A stretch of DNA of 64,000 bases. It comes from Fibrobacter sp. UWR4 (GTDB lineage: Bacteria; Fibrobacterota; Fibrobacteria; Fibrobacterales; Fibrobacteraceae). The notes beneath the pieces are model-generated. The model had not been told where the DNA came from and did no database searches. It saw only the letters and a list, made by a program, of their open reading frames with translations. The stretch lies in NCBI RefSeq assembly GCF_003149045.1, contig NZ_QGDU01000004.1:1-64000 (forward strand), in the 5' to 3' direction. Below are positions 26,504 to 35,593 of this stretch, one piece after another; position 1 is the first letter of the stretch, and each line of letters starts with the position of its first letter. Position numbers and translations under genes: made by a program.

Positions 26504-28402
26504 ATGCGTAAATTTTTCCTTTTCTTAATGTTCATTCTTGTGACAGGGGCTTTCGCCAAGACCCTGGTTGCCGTGGTTGAAACCAAGGCTGCGAATGATG
26601 TATTGACTAAGGAAGAAAAGTTCTTCGTAACGGATAAGCTGCGTGAGATTGCGAACCAGACCTTGCCTGCCTATCAGGATTTTAGCATCATGACTCGAGA
26701 AAATATCGAAGTGATGCTACCTCCGGGGAAGACTATCGAGGAATGTGAGGGAAGTTGCCTTGCTGAAACTGGACGTAATATTGCTGCTGATTTTATCGCC
26801 CAGGCACGAGTGGGACGTTTTGCCGAGAAGCTTACCCTTACGGTGGAAATGTATGAAACTAAAACGGGCAAATTGGTCTCCAGCTTTACAGGTACAAGCG
26901 ATGATGCCGTAACTCTCCTGGATGTAATCGAACGTGAAGCGGGCAAACTTTTCCAGAAAATAAAGCGTGGAAAAGACGATGCCGCTGGTTATGTAGGACC
27001 GGATGGTTTTTCTGAGTTTTCTGATGGAGAGTCCTATTCTGCACAAAGGTCCCGCTTTGTTATTGTGCCGGTAAACAGCGATCCTGAAGGGGCTCTCCTG
27101 AGTGTTGATGGAGATCCTGTTCCTAATTGTAAGGAGACACCCTGTAAAATCCAGCTGGAGGCGGGTTCCCATCGTTTTTCTCTTGTGGCGGACATGTATC
27201 AGAAAAAGGATTCGATTGTTGACGTTCAACAGGGAACTGTTATTGAATTTAGATTGAAACCTCTCTTTGGTATTCTAGATGTGGATCCTTCCTTTGAGAA
27301 GAATTATTACTTGAATACATCTACTTATGCGACCTTGGATGGTGATTATATTGAACTGGGTGAAAATCGTCTGAAGCCTGGATCTTATGATCTGAAGGTG
27401 ACCAATGACTGTTATGAGTCCATGTCTGCAACGGTTACTGTGAAAACGGGTAGCCAGCTTAAATTTGACAGGATGATGAAAGCTGCGAAGGGCGGGCTCA
27501 CCTTAAGTGCAACCCGGGATAATGAACCTGTGGAAGAACCGGTTTATATCGATGGAAAATACGTGGGACGAACTCCTTATAGTGGTACTGTTCCTGTTTG
27601 TGCTTCTGTTACCATCGGGGATGATTTTGATGAAGTACCTGTGACGATTCCCTATCATGACGATGTGAGCTATACTTACCAGTTTGCGTCTCGTAAGTCT
27701 TACGAAACCTCCTATAGGGAAATGGATGGGGATGACTATAGCTATGCGCCAAGTGCTGTTGCCACAAGGGCTAGAGGTACTCCTCGCCGTTCTGAATCCC
27801 GTGTGAATTCTTCAGAAACGACTCAGGATAACTCATCTAGTGCGGTGAGTGAATCGGGTGGATATTTCCAGGTCCTGCTGGGTTTTGGTTTGGATTTGCC
27901 TCTAAGTGAAACCGCGTTCGATGATACCGGTCTTGATTTTATGCTGGGCCAATATTATGTAGAGGCATTTTTTGGCTGGAAGTCCAGCAGTGGTGTGTTT
28001 TTGGGCTTAGGCGGTGGCTTCGGTGTTCATGATCCTCTTGTCATGGATTCGTCTTCGTCTGATGGATACAATGATTATTATGGTGGATTGTCGGAAGACG
28101 AAGCAAACGATATGCTGCCTTCTCCATCTCTTGCTTTCTTGCTTTCTGCAGAGTTGGGCGTAGACTTTAAAATGGATGCAGATAAGTATGACGTTGCGGT
28201 AGGTTTGCGCGGTACAGCCGTTTTCAGCGAATGGCCAGCTTTTTCTGTAAGTTTTTTCTTTGAGATGATGTCCTTTATAGGAATGGAATTAGGATACACC
28301 ACAATTACAGGTGATGACTTGTGGGAAAGTGGCGGTGGTGTTTCCATTAAGATGTATTTCAGATTCCCAGGACGTCCTGGGGTTGTTTTTGGAAAGAAGT
28401 AA
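26504..28402 (+). CDS. PEGA-domain protein with N-terminal CsgG/TolB-like domain
   Basis: A 632-residue exported protein. The ATG at 26504 directly begins the signal peptide (RKFFLFLMFILVTGAFAKT); an upstream TTG-like extension would run through the ppa terminator. Residues ~20-160 (VAVVETKAANDVLTKEEKFF ... SFTGTSDDAVTLLDVIEREA) resemble CsgG/TolB-N-like periplasmic domains. Two PEGA-like modules follow (SDPEGALLSVDGDPVPNCKE; EEPVYIDGKYVGRTPYSG). A poly-Ser/Thr stretch precedes a C-terminal region with alternating aromatic strands (LLGFGLDLPLSETAFDD ... MYFRFPG), likely an outer-membrane barrel. No operon partners; function unknown, envelope location inferred. Confidence 0.7.
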   Translation: MRKFFLFLMFILVTGAFAKTLVAVVETKAANDVLTKEEKFFVTDKLREIANQTLPAYQDFSIMTRENIEVMLPPGKTIEECEGSCLAETGRNIAADFIAQARVGRFAEKLTLTVEMYETKTGKLVSSFTGTSDDAVTLLDVIEREAGKLFQKIKRGKDDAAGYVGPDGFSEFSDGESYSAQRSRFVIVPVNSDPEGALLSVDGDPVPNCKETPCKIQLEAGSHRFSLVADMYQKKDSIVDVQQGTVIEFRLKPLFGILDVDPSFEKNYYLNTSTYATLDGDYIELGENRLKPGSYDLKVTNDCYESMSATVTVKTGSQLKFDRMMKAAKGGLTLSATRDNEPVEEPVYIDGKYVGRTPYSGTVPVCASVTIGDDFDEVPVTIPYHDDVSYTYQFASRKSYETSYREMDGDDYSYAPSAVATRARGTPRRSESRVNSSETTQDNSSSAVSESGGYFQVLLGFGLDLPLSETAFDDTGLDFMLGQYYVEAFFGWKSSSGVFLGLGGGFGVHDPLVMDSSSSDGYNDYYGGLSEDEANDMLPSPSLAFLLSAELGVDFKMDADKYDVAVGLRGTAVFSEWPAFSVSFFFEMMSFIGMELGYTTITGDDLWESGGGVSIKMYFRFPGRPGVVFGKK

Positions 28403-28404
28403 AA

Positions 28405-28435
28405 AAGAAAAGGCACCTGTAAAGGTGCCTTTTGA
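28405..28435. terminator. bidirectional intrinsic terminator
   Basis: AAGGCACCT / AGGTGCCTT stem with GTAA loop, A-run to the left and TTTT to the right. It lies between convergent genes. Confidence 0.8.
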
Positions 28436-28457
28436 AATATGGTTCTGGTAGATTCCG

Positions 28458-29360
28458 CTAGAAAATGCGAACTTTTACGGGCAACTTGCTGGTGATCTTC
28501 TTAGCGACGGATTCCATAAATTCCTTTTCCAAGGGGAGTACATCCGGGGTTGCCGTTTGGCGAATAACCGTGTATAGCTGAACTTCGACGAAATGTTCCG
28601 GGCGGGTGCTATAAATTCGAGCCAGGTTCTGGATGTAGCTTTCAATTTCTGCGTCGCTAGGTGTTTCGCCCTTGATGGAACAGAGCATTGTCTGGATGCA
28701 GATGGGATGGCGCTGGATTGCCTTTTCCAAATTGGAAAGAATGTTGTCGAACTTTACTGCGGAACGGTTCATTTTCTTGTACCATTCTTCCGTACCGGCG
28801 TCCAGCTTTGCCCAGATTTCACCGTCATTTTCCAACAGGATGGAAAGGGCGTCTTCCACGGAATCGCGACCTAGTTGGCTTGCGTTAGTGATGAGACGCA
28901 ATTTGAAAGAGGCTGGGTTCAGCGGATCTGTGGAACCGACATGACGTTCCTGGTACTCTTGCTGGATGATTCGCATGCGCTTGCAGACTTCTGCGAATTC
29001 TTTCACGATGGTGGATTCTCCGTCTCCGGAAAGGCAAAGATCCTTGATGATTTTCTTATCGTCGGCAACCTTACCGAAAAAATCACACTTGGCGAACTCG
29101 CCGGATTCGTAGAACAAGACGAACTGACGGAGTTCCTTTTCCACTTCGTCCACATTTACGGGAACGGAGGGGTGACCTTCCTGGGGACCGCTTTGACAAT
29201 AGGCGCAGGCAAAGGAACATTTGTGGTCAGGATTTAGATTGACGCCAATGGATAAGCCTCCAGCTCTACGACTAATGACGGGATAGACCCACTTGTTGTC
29301 TTTCCACATGCGAGAGTGGTCGCTCCATGCGGCAATCAAAGCTTTTTCTTGTTCTGTCAT
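28458..29360 (-). CDS. radical SAM protein
   Basis: A 300-residue radical SAM enzyme. The cluster motif is CSFACAYC (C-x3-C-x2-C) in GVNLNPDHKCSFACAYCQSG. Downstream come LSGDGESTIVKEF (the GGE-like motif, here SGDGE) and LRLITNASQL. The family is the 'radical SAM protein' group with N-terminal WSYPVISRRAGGLSIGVNL-like sequence, of undefined substrate. The start MTEQEK at 29360 is supported by a TATATTTG motif 5 nt before the ATG (suggesting a leaderless mRNA) and by removal of an atypical 22-residue extension. It is divergent from the next gene with only 47 nt between start codons. Confidence 0.85.
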   Translation of the reverse strand: MTEQEKALIAAWSDHSRMWKDNKWVYPVISRRAGGLSIGVNLNPDHKCSFACAYCQSGPQEGHPSVPVNVDEVEKELRQFVLFYESGEFAKCDFFGKVADDKKIIKDLCLSGDGESTIVKEFAEVCKRMRIIQQEYQERHVGSTDPLNPASFKLRLITNASQLGRDSVEDALSILLENDGEIWAKLDAGTEEWYKKMNRSAVKFDNILSNLEKAIQRHPICIQTMLCSIKGETPSDAEIESYIQNLARIYSTRPEHFVEVQLYTVIRQTATPDVLPLEKEFMESVAKKITSKLPVKVRIF

Positions 29361-29365
29361 GACCG

Positions 29366-29373
29366 CAAATATA
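29366..29373 (-). promoter_or_regulatory. TAnnTTTG motif abutting the radical SAM start
   Basis: TATATTTG on the minus strand, then CGGTC, then ATG. This matches the FCB-type minus-7 consensus exactly, and places the predicted transcription start at about the start codon, implying a leaderless transcript. Confidence 0.5.
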
Positions 29374-29395
29374 AAAAAGGTTCCGTGATTTATGC

Positions 29396-29403
29396 TACAT
29401 TTT
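29396..29403 (+). promoter_or_regulatory. TAnnTTT motif 4 nt before the start at 29408
   Basis: TACATTTT, then CTAC, then ATG at 29408. It is divergent from the minus-strand motif at 29366-29373. If used, transcription starts at or next to the ATG. Confidence 0.45.
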
Positions 29404-29407
29404 CTAC

Positions 29408-30571
29408 ATGCAATTGCGAAACACAATGAAGTTTATCCTGGCGTTATTGGCTGGCTCTATTGCTAGTTATGCCGATGGCATTTCAACTGAAGCTCTTTCA
29501 AAAAATGGTGCAGTTACCCGTGACCGCCAATTGATGGAAATTGGAGATGTGCTGCTTGCTGGTCGTGGCGGCTATATGGATTTCGGATTCTACTATACAC
29601 CGTTTTCCGATCAGAATCCCCTGAAAAGCCAATATGGGGTACACGATGGTTTTGCCTTTAGGCATCATTTGGGGGCATTTGCCGCTGGGGAAGTCGCCCC
29701 GCAGAAGTATCTGGGGGCCTTGCTCTGGTTTGATCGTTCCGGTTGGGATGGGGAAGATTTCTTCTTTTTCCCTCAGTACAATGATTTTTCCATTCAGCGA
29801 TCTGTAACTACCTGGGGCGTTACCTATGCCGACCGAAAAAATTATTTCGGAGTTGCCGCCGGTATGCAGCACCAGAACATGGAACATGTAGGTGTTGTGT
29901 ATGGGAAGGAAAACGACTCTTTGGCATATAGCTGGGCTTACTTGCGTTTTGGAAAGGTAAGTGTGAGCGGTAACTTCTATAAGACGGACTGGCAGAGCGT
30001 TCATCTGTCTTTGGATTTGGAGCACCGTTCCATACTTGAAGACAAAATCATCAAGTACAAGGGCTGGAGGGATTATCTGCCCAACATTGATGTCGGCTAC
30101 TATAATGGCGATGAGGAAGAGAACCGCCTTAGAGTCATCTGGAATCAGAACCTCTATAACCAGCGTGTTTATGGGGAAATCGCCTACGACTTCCTGCCTG
30201 ATGTAGAATTCCATTCTGCTGCGTTGAAATATTATCCAGACCCTTCCAGACTTTTCGGCATGGAAGCAACTTGCATTCGTCGTGGCATTCGTAGCGGTTC
30301 TAAGGATTTGCTATGGGGTGGTGCCATCGATTTGGTGTTTGCCCGTATTGCTTACAATTCTTCTTATGACTATGATCATTTCTTTGGTTCCAAGGGGACT
30401 TTCCTTGTTGAATTCAAGGTGAGCCTGGATTATCTGGATGGCATGGTCTTTGGCCGAGGAGCTCCTCAGGCAACTCCTATGGAAACAAATATCCTGAAGG
30501 AAAAGAATAAGCCTAAGGAGAAGTCCCTGGAGGCTACTGGTATCCGTTTTGAAAATGGAGGGAACAAGTAA
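29408..30571 (+). CDS. hypothetical outer-membrane/exported protein
   Basis: A 387-residue protein with a signal peptide from the second ATG (29426: MKFILALLAGSIASYADG) or the first (29408). Sequence is rich in aromatic beta-strand alternation (GYMDFGFYYTPF; FFFFPQYNDFSIQRS; VGVVYGKENDSLAYSWAYLRFG), as in outer-membrane beta-barrels or surface-exposed beta proteins. No family recognised. The last residues are charged (KEKNKPKEKSLEATG). Its stop overlaps the start of a small lipoprotein gene by one base (TAATG), so the two are coupled. Confidence 0.6.
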   Translation: MQLRNTMKFILALLAGSIASYADGISTEALSKNGAVTRDRQLMEIGDVLLAGRGGYMDFGFYYTPFSDQNPLKSQYGVHDGFAFRHHLGAFAAGEVAPQKYLGALLWFDRSGWDGEDFFFFPQYNDFSIQRSVTTWGVTYADRKNYFGVAAGMQHQNMEHVGVVYGKENDSLAYSWAYLRFGKVSVSGNFYKTDWQSVHLSLDLEHRSILEDKIIKYKGWRDYLPNIDVGYYNGDEEENRLRVIWNQNLYNQRVYGEIAYDFLPDVEFHSAALKYYPDPSRLFGMEATCIRRGIRSGSKDLLWGGAIDLVFARIAYNSSYDYDHFFGSKGTFLVEFKVSLDYLDGMVFGRGAPQATPMETNILKEKNKPKEKSLEATGIRFENGGNK

Positions 30572-30945
30572 TGCGTAAGATTTTTGCTTTATCATTTCTT
30601 CTTCTCCCTGCTCTTTCCATGACGGGGTGTCTATCGCACTGGTTTATGGATACGGAAAGTCGTCTCCAGGTGGAAAATGGTATGGAAGATATGACCATTT
30701 ACTCCCTGGATGTGCTTTCGGAGGATAGTTCCACCTATGAAAAGTGGATCGATGAAAGTATTGAACCGGGCGATCGTAGCCATGTAGCTGCTGCGGACTG
30801 GGTGGGCGAATTCAATATTCGTCTTCGTTATGGCAAGGCTGATGGAGATACGCTTCAGAATATCCGAAAAATGGAGATTTCTGGCGGTAGTATGTATCTT
30901 AAAATCACTGCTGAAGACGATTCTTTGGTCTATACGTTCAAGTAA
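30571..30945 (+). CDS. small hypothetical lipoprotein
   Basis: A 124-residue lipoprotein (lipobox LSMTGC, Cys20). The mature domain (about 100 residues) reads as a small all-beta domain (RLQVENGMEDMTIYSLDVLSE ... MYLKITAEDDSLVYTF), similar in style to transthyretin- or Ig-like fold lipoproteins. Translationally coupled to the upstream outer-membrane-like protein, so a complex between them is plausible. Function unknown. Confidence 0.6.
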   Translation: MRKIFALSFLLLPALSMTGCLSHWFMDTESRLQVENGMEDMTIYSLDVLSEDSSTYEKWIDESIEPGDRSHVAAADWVGEFNIRLRYGKADGDTLQNIRKMEISGGSMYLKITAEDDSLVYTFK

Positions 30946-30951
30946 AAGAAC

Positions 30952-30959
30952 TATCTTTG
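30952..30959 (+). promoter_or_regulatory. TAnnTTTG motif before smc
   Basis: TATCTTTG followed by GACTGCT and the GTG start of smc at 30967. With the start 7 nt after the motif the leader would be only about 3 nt. Confidence 0.45.
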
Positions 30960-30966
30960 GACTGCT

Positions 30967-33900
30967 GTGCAGATTACAAAGTTAAAGATTTTTGGTTTTA
31001 AGTCCTTTGCTCAGAGGACTGAAGTGAACTTCCCGACGAAGGGTCTTACCGCTGTGGTGGGTCCCAATGGTTGTGGTAAGTCCAACATTACGGATGCGAT
31101 CCGTTGGGTGCTTGGCGAACAGAAGGCCGCGGCACTCCGTATGGGCAAGATGCAGGACGTGATTTTCAGTGGTACGGAAGAACGTGCCGCTATGAGTCTT
31201 GCAGAAGTTTCCATTGTGATCGATAATAGCGATGGAACCTTGAATTCTGAATATTCCGAAGTGATTGTTACCCGTCGTGTCCATCGAGACGGTACGGGTG
31301 AATACCTGATTAATAACCAGGAATGCCGTCTTCGCGACGTCCATGCCTTGTTGTTTGACTCTGGTTTGGGTTCCAGTACCTACTCCCAGATGAACGCCGA
31401 CATGATCAAGGCCGTTCTTTCGGATAAGGCCGATGACCGCCGAGTTCTTTTTGAAGAAGCTGCTGGCGTGAGCAAGTATAAGCAGCAGCGCAAGGAAACC
31501 CGCCGCCAGTTGGAACGAGTCCAGATGGATATGGACCGTGTGGAAGACAACCTGCGCAGTGTCCGCCGTTCTGTACGTCAGTACGAAACTCAGGCAGAAA
31601 AGGTTAACGAGTATAAGCGTTTGAGCAAGCGTCTTCGTGAACTGGACTTGTCTGTCAGTATCGACAAGTTTGAAGACATGAAGGAAGGTCTTGGTACGCT
31701 GGAAACGACCACCAAACGTATGAATCACGAGGTGGAAACGGCCAAGACGAACGCAACCGTCCTTCAGACGAAGATTGACGAAAAGAAGCTTTTGATCAGC
31801 GAAGACGAAACCGCCTATCGCGACCTGGAACGTGCTGTCCAGACGGCAACCATCGAGTTGAACGATCTGGATAACCGCATTATGCGTATCCGTGATGTGA
31901 TTTCCACCCTGGAAAATGCCAACGATAAGGCTCAGGATGAAATCAATCAGAACCAGACTAAGATCCAGGACCTGACAGACGAGCAGGGCCGACTGGAAGA
32001 AGAAAATCGAGTTCTCAGTTCCGATAGCGACATGGACGAAATGAACGCCCTGCTGGAACGGGAACGTGAAACTCTCCAGGTCATGCGTGATAAGCTGGAT
32101 GACTTGCGCCAGCAGTCCAGGGAACTGTCCAACGAACGTTTGCAAGCTACCCAGAAGGCAAATGCCTTGAAGAGCCGCTTTGAACGTATGGATGCAGAAT
32201 CCTCCATTTTGCAGGGAAATCTGGAAAAATGGAACGGCGAACTGGCTACCCTTAACGGTCAGAAATCCGAAGCGAATGAAAAGCTGCAGGATATCCAGCG
32301 CCAGGTTGATGAAGCCAATCAGGATGTGGAACGCCTGAATGAACAGAAGTCCACCCGCGAAGAACGTCTGGATAGTGAACGTGCTGATTTGGCTGAAGCT
32401 CAGAAGAAACTTCAGGATTTGACTAACGAGAAGACTCGTCTTCAGTCCCGTATCGATGTGCTCCAGAGTGTGGCGAATGAAGGTACGGATGCAAGCCGCT
32501 GGCTTGTGGAAAATAAGGCTGAACTGATTGGTGGACTTCTTTCTGAACGTATTGAAGCTGCTGCAGAATATGCATCCTATGTGGAAGCCGCACTTGGAGA
32601 CTTGATGGATGCTGTCATTGTTGCCAACGATAGTGCCGTAATTGACATCGTGAACTCCATGAAGGGTTACAATGTGGGACAGGCACTCCTTGCCCTGGTT
32701 GGCGATAGCGCTCCTGCCTATAACGGCTCTGTGGATGGTGCAGGTGTGGTTGGCTGCCTTAACAAGTTTGTTACCGCCGATGCAGAAATTGCTTCCTGGC
32801 TGTCCGGTATTCTTTCACGCTACTTTGTGGTGGAAAATCTGGATGTAGCGATTTCTCTTGCCAAGAGCATGAGGGACCAGGATCTTTGCTTTGTGTGCCC
32901 TGACGCCATTGTGCGTACCAGCGGTCTTGTTTCCAGCGGTGCGGCTACCTCTGGAGCTCTTTCCCGCAAGAACGAAATTGCCGATGCGAATGCCTTGCTG
33001 GAAAATGTACTGGCAGATATTGAAACCCAGAACGAAGAAATTGCCCGAATCCAGGATCTGGTGGATGAAGATGTCCAGATGCTGGATTCCCTGGTGGATG
33101 AAATTCGGGAAAAGACGGATGTCGTTCGTGGTAGTTCCGCTCAGGTTTCCATTCAGAACAACGTGATTGCTGGTTGCGACCGCCGTATTGGGCAGCTGGA
33201 AAGTGAAATTCGTAACGCACAGGCAAAAATTCAGGAAGCTGCTGATTCCAAGAATAGCGATGTTGAACTGAACGAAGCAAACGCCGCAGTTGAACGGGTG
33301 GAAGTTGATTATGCCCGTGTGAACGATGAACTGACGGAACAGGACACCATCTTCCGCGAAAAGGAAGAGGATGTTCGCGAATTGGAACGTGCCGCTCAGG
33401 ACAAGAACGCTAAACTTACTCAGAACTCTAGCCGCTTGAGCAACATTCACGACCAGATTGAGTTTTTGGAAAATTCCAATCGCACTCGTATGGGCGAAAT
33501 CCAGACCAATAGCGAATCCATCGAGAAGAATCGTGTGGATGAACAGGAACTTGCTGGCCAGCAGCAGTCCAAGGATTCCGCTCTTCGTGAATTGGAAAAT
33601 CAGCGTGACCTTGCTCGTGAAAAGTACGAACTGGTTTCTGGTGATTTGGATGACTGGCAGAAGGAAGTAAACCGCCTTCGTGATGACATGATCGAGAAAA
33701 TGCACGAGTTGAATGATGTGGACCGCCGTCAGCAAGCCTTGCAGGCTAATTTGGACCGTCTGGTGGAACGCATTACCAACGAATATACCTTCGACCTGTC
33801 CAATCCTCCTGATGAATTTGAACGTGTGGAATATAGCCAGCCGGAAGCGGATCGTGAAATCCGCGAACTTCGTGGCAGGATCAAGGATCTGGGGCCCATC

Positions 33901-34524
33901 AACGTCAACGTGATGGAAGATTACGAAGACGAAAAGAAGCGCCTGGAAGAAGTGGAAAAGCAGTTCGACGATCTGGACCGCGCCCGTGCAAGCCTTGACC
34001 GTACCATTACCAAGCTGGATGATATCGCCCGCCAGCGTTATCTGGATACTTTCAACCGTATTCAGAAAAACTTCCAGTTTGTGTTCAGTAAACTGTTCCT
34101 GAACGGCGAAACCAAGATGAGCCTTGTGGAAAAAGTGGACGAAATGGGCAAGCCCATGGATATCCTGGATGCGGACATCGAAATCAACGTCCGTCCTACC
34201 GGCAAGAAGATGCGTGGCATCAAGGCTTTGTCCGGTGGTGAACACGCCTTGACCGCAACGGCATTGCTGTTCGCCATCTATATGGAAAAACCGTCTCCCT
34301 ACTGCGTGCTGGACGAAGTGGATGGTCCTCTGGATGATGCAAACGTCGGTCGTTTCATGGCTCTTCTCCGTGAATTCAGTAAGCAGACCTTGTTCATCGT
34401 GGTGACCCATAACAAGCGTACCATGGCTGAAGCCGATATGCTCTATGGTGTGACCCAGGAAATTAAGGGTATTTCCCGTATTGCTAGCGTCCAGCTGGCA
34501 GATGCAACAAAGTTCGCGATGTAG
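30967..34524 (+). CDS. smc: chromosome segregation ATPase SMC
   Basis: Core ATPase of the bacterial condensin that organises and segregates the chromosome, with partners ScpA and ScpB (not in window). 1185 residues, normal length. Head: Walker A GPNGCGKSNITDAIRWVLGEQ. Two coiled-coil arms (residues ~170-500 and ~670-1020, rich in E/K/Q heptads) flank the hinge (~510-670, LIGGLLSERIEAAAEYASYV). C-terminal head: signature SGGEHALTATALLFAI (~1088) and Walker B YCVLDEVDGPLDDANVGRF. The GTG start gives MQITKLKIFGFKSF, the standard beginning. No ribosome-binding site; a TATCTTTG motif lies 7 nt before the GTG. Confidence 0.95.
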   Translation: MQITKLKIFGFKSFAQRTEVNFPTKGLTAVVGPNGCGKSNITDAIRWVLGEQKAAALRMGKMQDVIFSGTEERAAMSLAEVSIVIDNSDGTLNSEYSEVIVTRRVHRDGTGEYLINNQECRLRDVHALLFDSGLGSSTYSQMNADMIKAVLSDKADDRRVLFEEAAGVSKYKQQRKETRRQLERVQMDMDRVEDNLRSVRRSVRQYETQAEKVNEYKRLSKRLRELDLSVSIDKFEDMKEGLGTLETTTKRMNHEVETAKTNATVLQTKIDEKKLLISEDETAYRDLERAVQTATIELNDLDNRIMRIRDVISTLENANDKAQDEINQNQTKIQDLTDEQGRLEEENRVLSSDSDMDEMNALLERERETLQVMRDKLDDLRQQSRELSNERLQATQKANALKSRFERMDAESSILQGNLEKWNGELATLNGQKSEANEKLQDIQRQVDEANQDVERLNEQKSTREERLDSERADLAEAQKKLQDLTNEKTRLQSRIDVLQSVANEGTDASRWLVENKAELIGGLLSERIEAAAEYASYVEAALGDLMDAVIVANDSAVIDIVNSMKGYNVGQALLALVGDSAPAYNGSVDGAGVVGCLNKFVTADAEIASWLSGILSRYFVVENLDVAISLAKSMRDQDLCFVCPDAIVRTSGLVSSGAATSGALSRKNEIADANALLENVLADIETQNEEIARIQDLVDEDVQMLDSLVDEIREKTDVVRGSSAQVSIQNNVIAGCDRRIGQLESEIRNAQAKIQEAADSKNSDVELNEANAAVERVEVDYARVNDELTEQDTIFREKEEDVRELERAAQDKNAKLTQNSSRLSNIHDQIEFLENSNRTRMGEIQTNSESIEKNRVDEQELAGQQQSKDSALRELENQRDLAREKYELVSGDLDDWQKEVNRLRDDMIEKMHELNDVDRRQQALQANLDRLVERITNEYTFDLSNPPDEFERVEYSQPEADREIRELRGRIKDLGPINVNVMEDYEDEKKRLEEVEKQFDDLDRARASLDRTITKLDDIARQRYLDTFNRIQKNFQFVFSKLFLNGETKMSLVEKVDEMGKPMDILDADIEINVRPTGKKMRGIKALSGGEHALTATALLFAIYMEKPSPYCVLDEVDGPLDDANVGRFMALLREFSKQTLFIVVTHNKRTMAEADMLYGVTQEIKGISRIASVQLADATKFAM

Positions 34525-34529
34525 TAGTT

Positions 34530-34563
34530 TAGGGGCTAGGGGCTAGGATCTAGGGACTAGGGC
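34530..34563 (+). repeat. CTAGGGG-type short repeat
   Basis: Begins 6 nt after the smc stop: TAGGGGC, TAGGGGC, TAGGATC, TAGGGAC, TAGGG in tandem 7-nt units. A related copy is at 25691-25724 in the opposite orientation. It ends 2 nt before the next start codon. Confidence 0.65.
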
Positions 34564-34565
34564 TG

Positions 34566-35513
34566 ATGGCGCCAAGCGCAAAAGAAAATTTTGAAAAGGA
34601 GTCAAGGACATCATCCTTGAAGGGTTTTGTTTTTGGCTGCCTTGCTGGTGTTAGCTACGGCACCAATCCTTTGGGTGCTCTACATTTGTATAAGGAAGGC
34701 TTTTCTCCTGATACCGTTCTCTGCTATCGTTTTGCGTGGGCGGTACTCCTTCTTGCCTTGCTGATGGTCTTTGGCGGAAAAGGATCAACGAAGAAAAAAT
34801 CACTAGCGGAGACATTCTGCGTCAAGAAAAGGGAACTCCCTGTACTGATTATTCTAGGAATACTTTTTGCAGCCTGTGCCTTGATGCTTTTTGCCTCCTT
34901 CAATTATATGAGTGCAGGACTTGCCAGCACCTTGCTGTTTCTTTACCCTATGGAGGTGGCCTTGATTATGGGGCTGTTCTTTAAGGAAAAAATGACGGCT
35001 AAGGTGGCTGTGTCCATAGGACTTTCCCTAGCTGGAGTGGTTCTCCTGTATCGTGGGGGAGAAGGGGGTGAAGCCCTGAGTACCGTTGGTGTTCTGTTGG
35101 TAATCTTGTCTTCGCTTTTCTACGCAATTTATATTGTGGTTGTGAACAAGGCGGATTTGCAGATGGGTTCTGTCAAACTCACTTTTTATGTGATGCTTTT
35201 CTGCCTTATGTCTTTGTTGGTTTATTCAATTTCCTTTGGTTCTGGAATCCCTCCTGTTCCGGCAAATTTAAACCAGCTGGGCTGGGGCTTTATGCTGGGG
35301 CTTGTGCCGTCTGTCATGTCCCTGGTGTTTATGGCCAAGGCGGTAAAGTTGGTTGGCTCTACACCTACAGCCATTATGGGCGCTCTTGAACCATTGACTG
35401 CCGTTGTTATTGGCGTTATGGTTTTTGGAGAAAATCTTACGGGTCGCCTGATGGCAGGAATCATCCTGATCCTTGTGGCGGTAACTCTTCTTGCTATTAA
35501 GAAGAAAGCCTAA
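34566..35513 (+). CDS. EamA-family (DMT) transporter
   Basis: A 315-residue inner-membrane protein with about ten hydrophobic segments in two homologous EamA halves (first ~25-155, second ~170-312). The N-terminal segment FGCLAGVSYGTNPLGALHLYKEG and the pair ALMLFASFNYMSAGLASTLLFLYP / SLVFMAKAVKLVGSTPTAIMGALEPLTAVVIG are typical. Such proteins export metabolites or drugs; substrate unknown. The start directly follows the CTAGGGG repeat, and the leader of this gene is therefore made of the repeat or the gene is cotranscribed with smc. Confidence 0.85.
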   Translation: MAPSAKENFEKESRTSSLKGFVFGCLAGVSYGTNPLGALHLYKEGFSPDTVLCYRFAWAVLLLALLMVFGGKGSTKKKSLAETFCVKKRELPVLIILGILFAACALMLFASFNYMSAGLASTLLFLYPMEVALIMGLFFKEKMTAKVAVSIGLSLAGVVLLYRGGEGGEALSTVGVLLVILSSLFYAIYIVVVNKADLQMGSVKLTFYVMLFCLMSLLVYSISFGSGIPPVPANLNQLGWGFMLGLVPSVMSLVFMAKAVKLVGSTPTAIMGALEPLTAVVIGVMVFGENLTGRLMAGIILILVAVTLLAIKKKA

Positions 35514-35538
35514 TAGCCTTCCCTTTGTCATCTAGAAC

Positions 35539-35573
35539 CGATGCATGCTGATATAGGCCTGCATCGTTTTTTT
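35539..35573 (+). terminator. intrinsic terminator
   Basis: CGATGCA / TGCATCG stem with a 14-nt loop, then T7. It closes the transporter gene just upstream of the MoxR operon. Confidence 0.75.
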
Positions 35574-35581
35574 AAAAGCAT

Positions 35582-35589
35582 TATATTTA
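35582..35589 (+). promoter_or_regulatory. TAnnTTT motif 4 nt before the moxR start
   Basis: TATATTTA, TAGC, ATG (35594). Same spacing as at hemA and recQ, so a leaderless start is suspected. It lies immediately after the preceding terminator. Confidence 0.45.
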
Positions 35590-35593
35590 TAGC

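Noticed and set aside
32815-34410. A 531-codon antisense frame within smc.
   Set aside because: Shadow of coiled-coil coding sequence; no start signal, no family resemblance.
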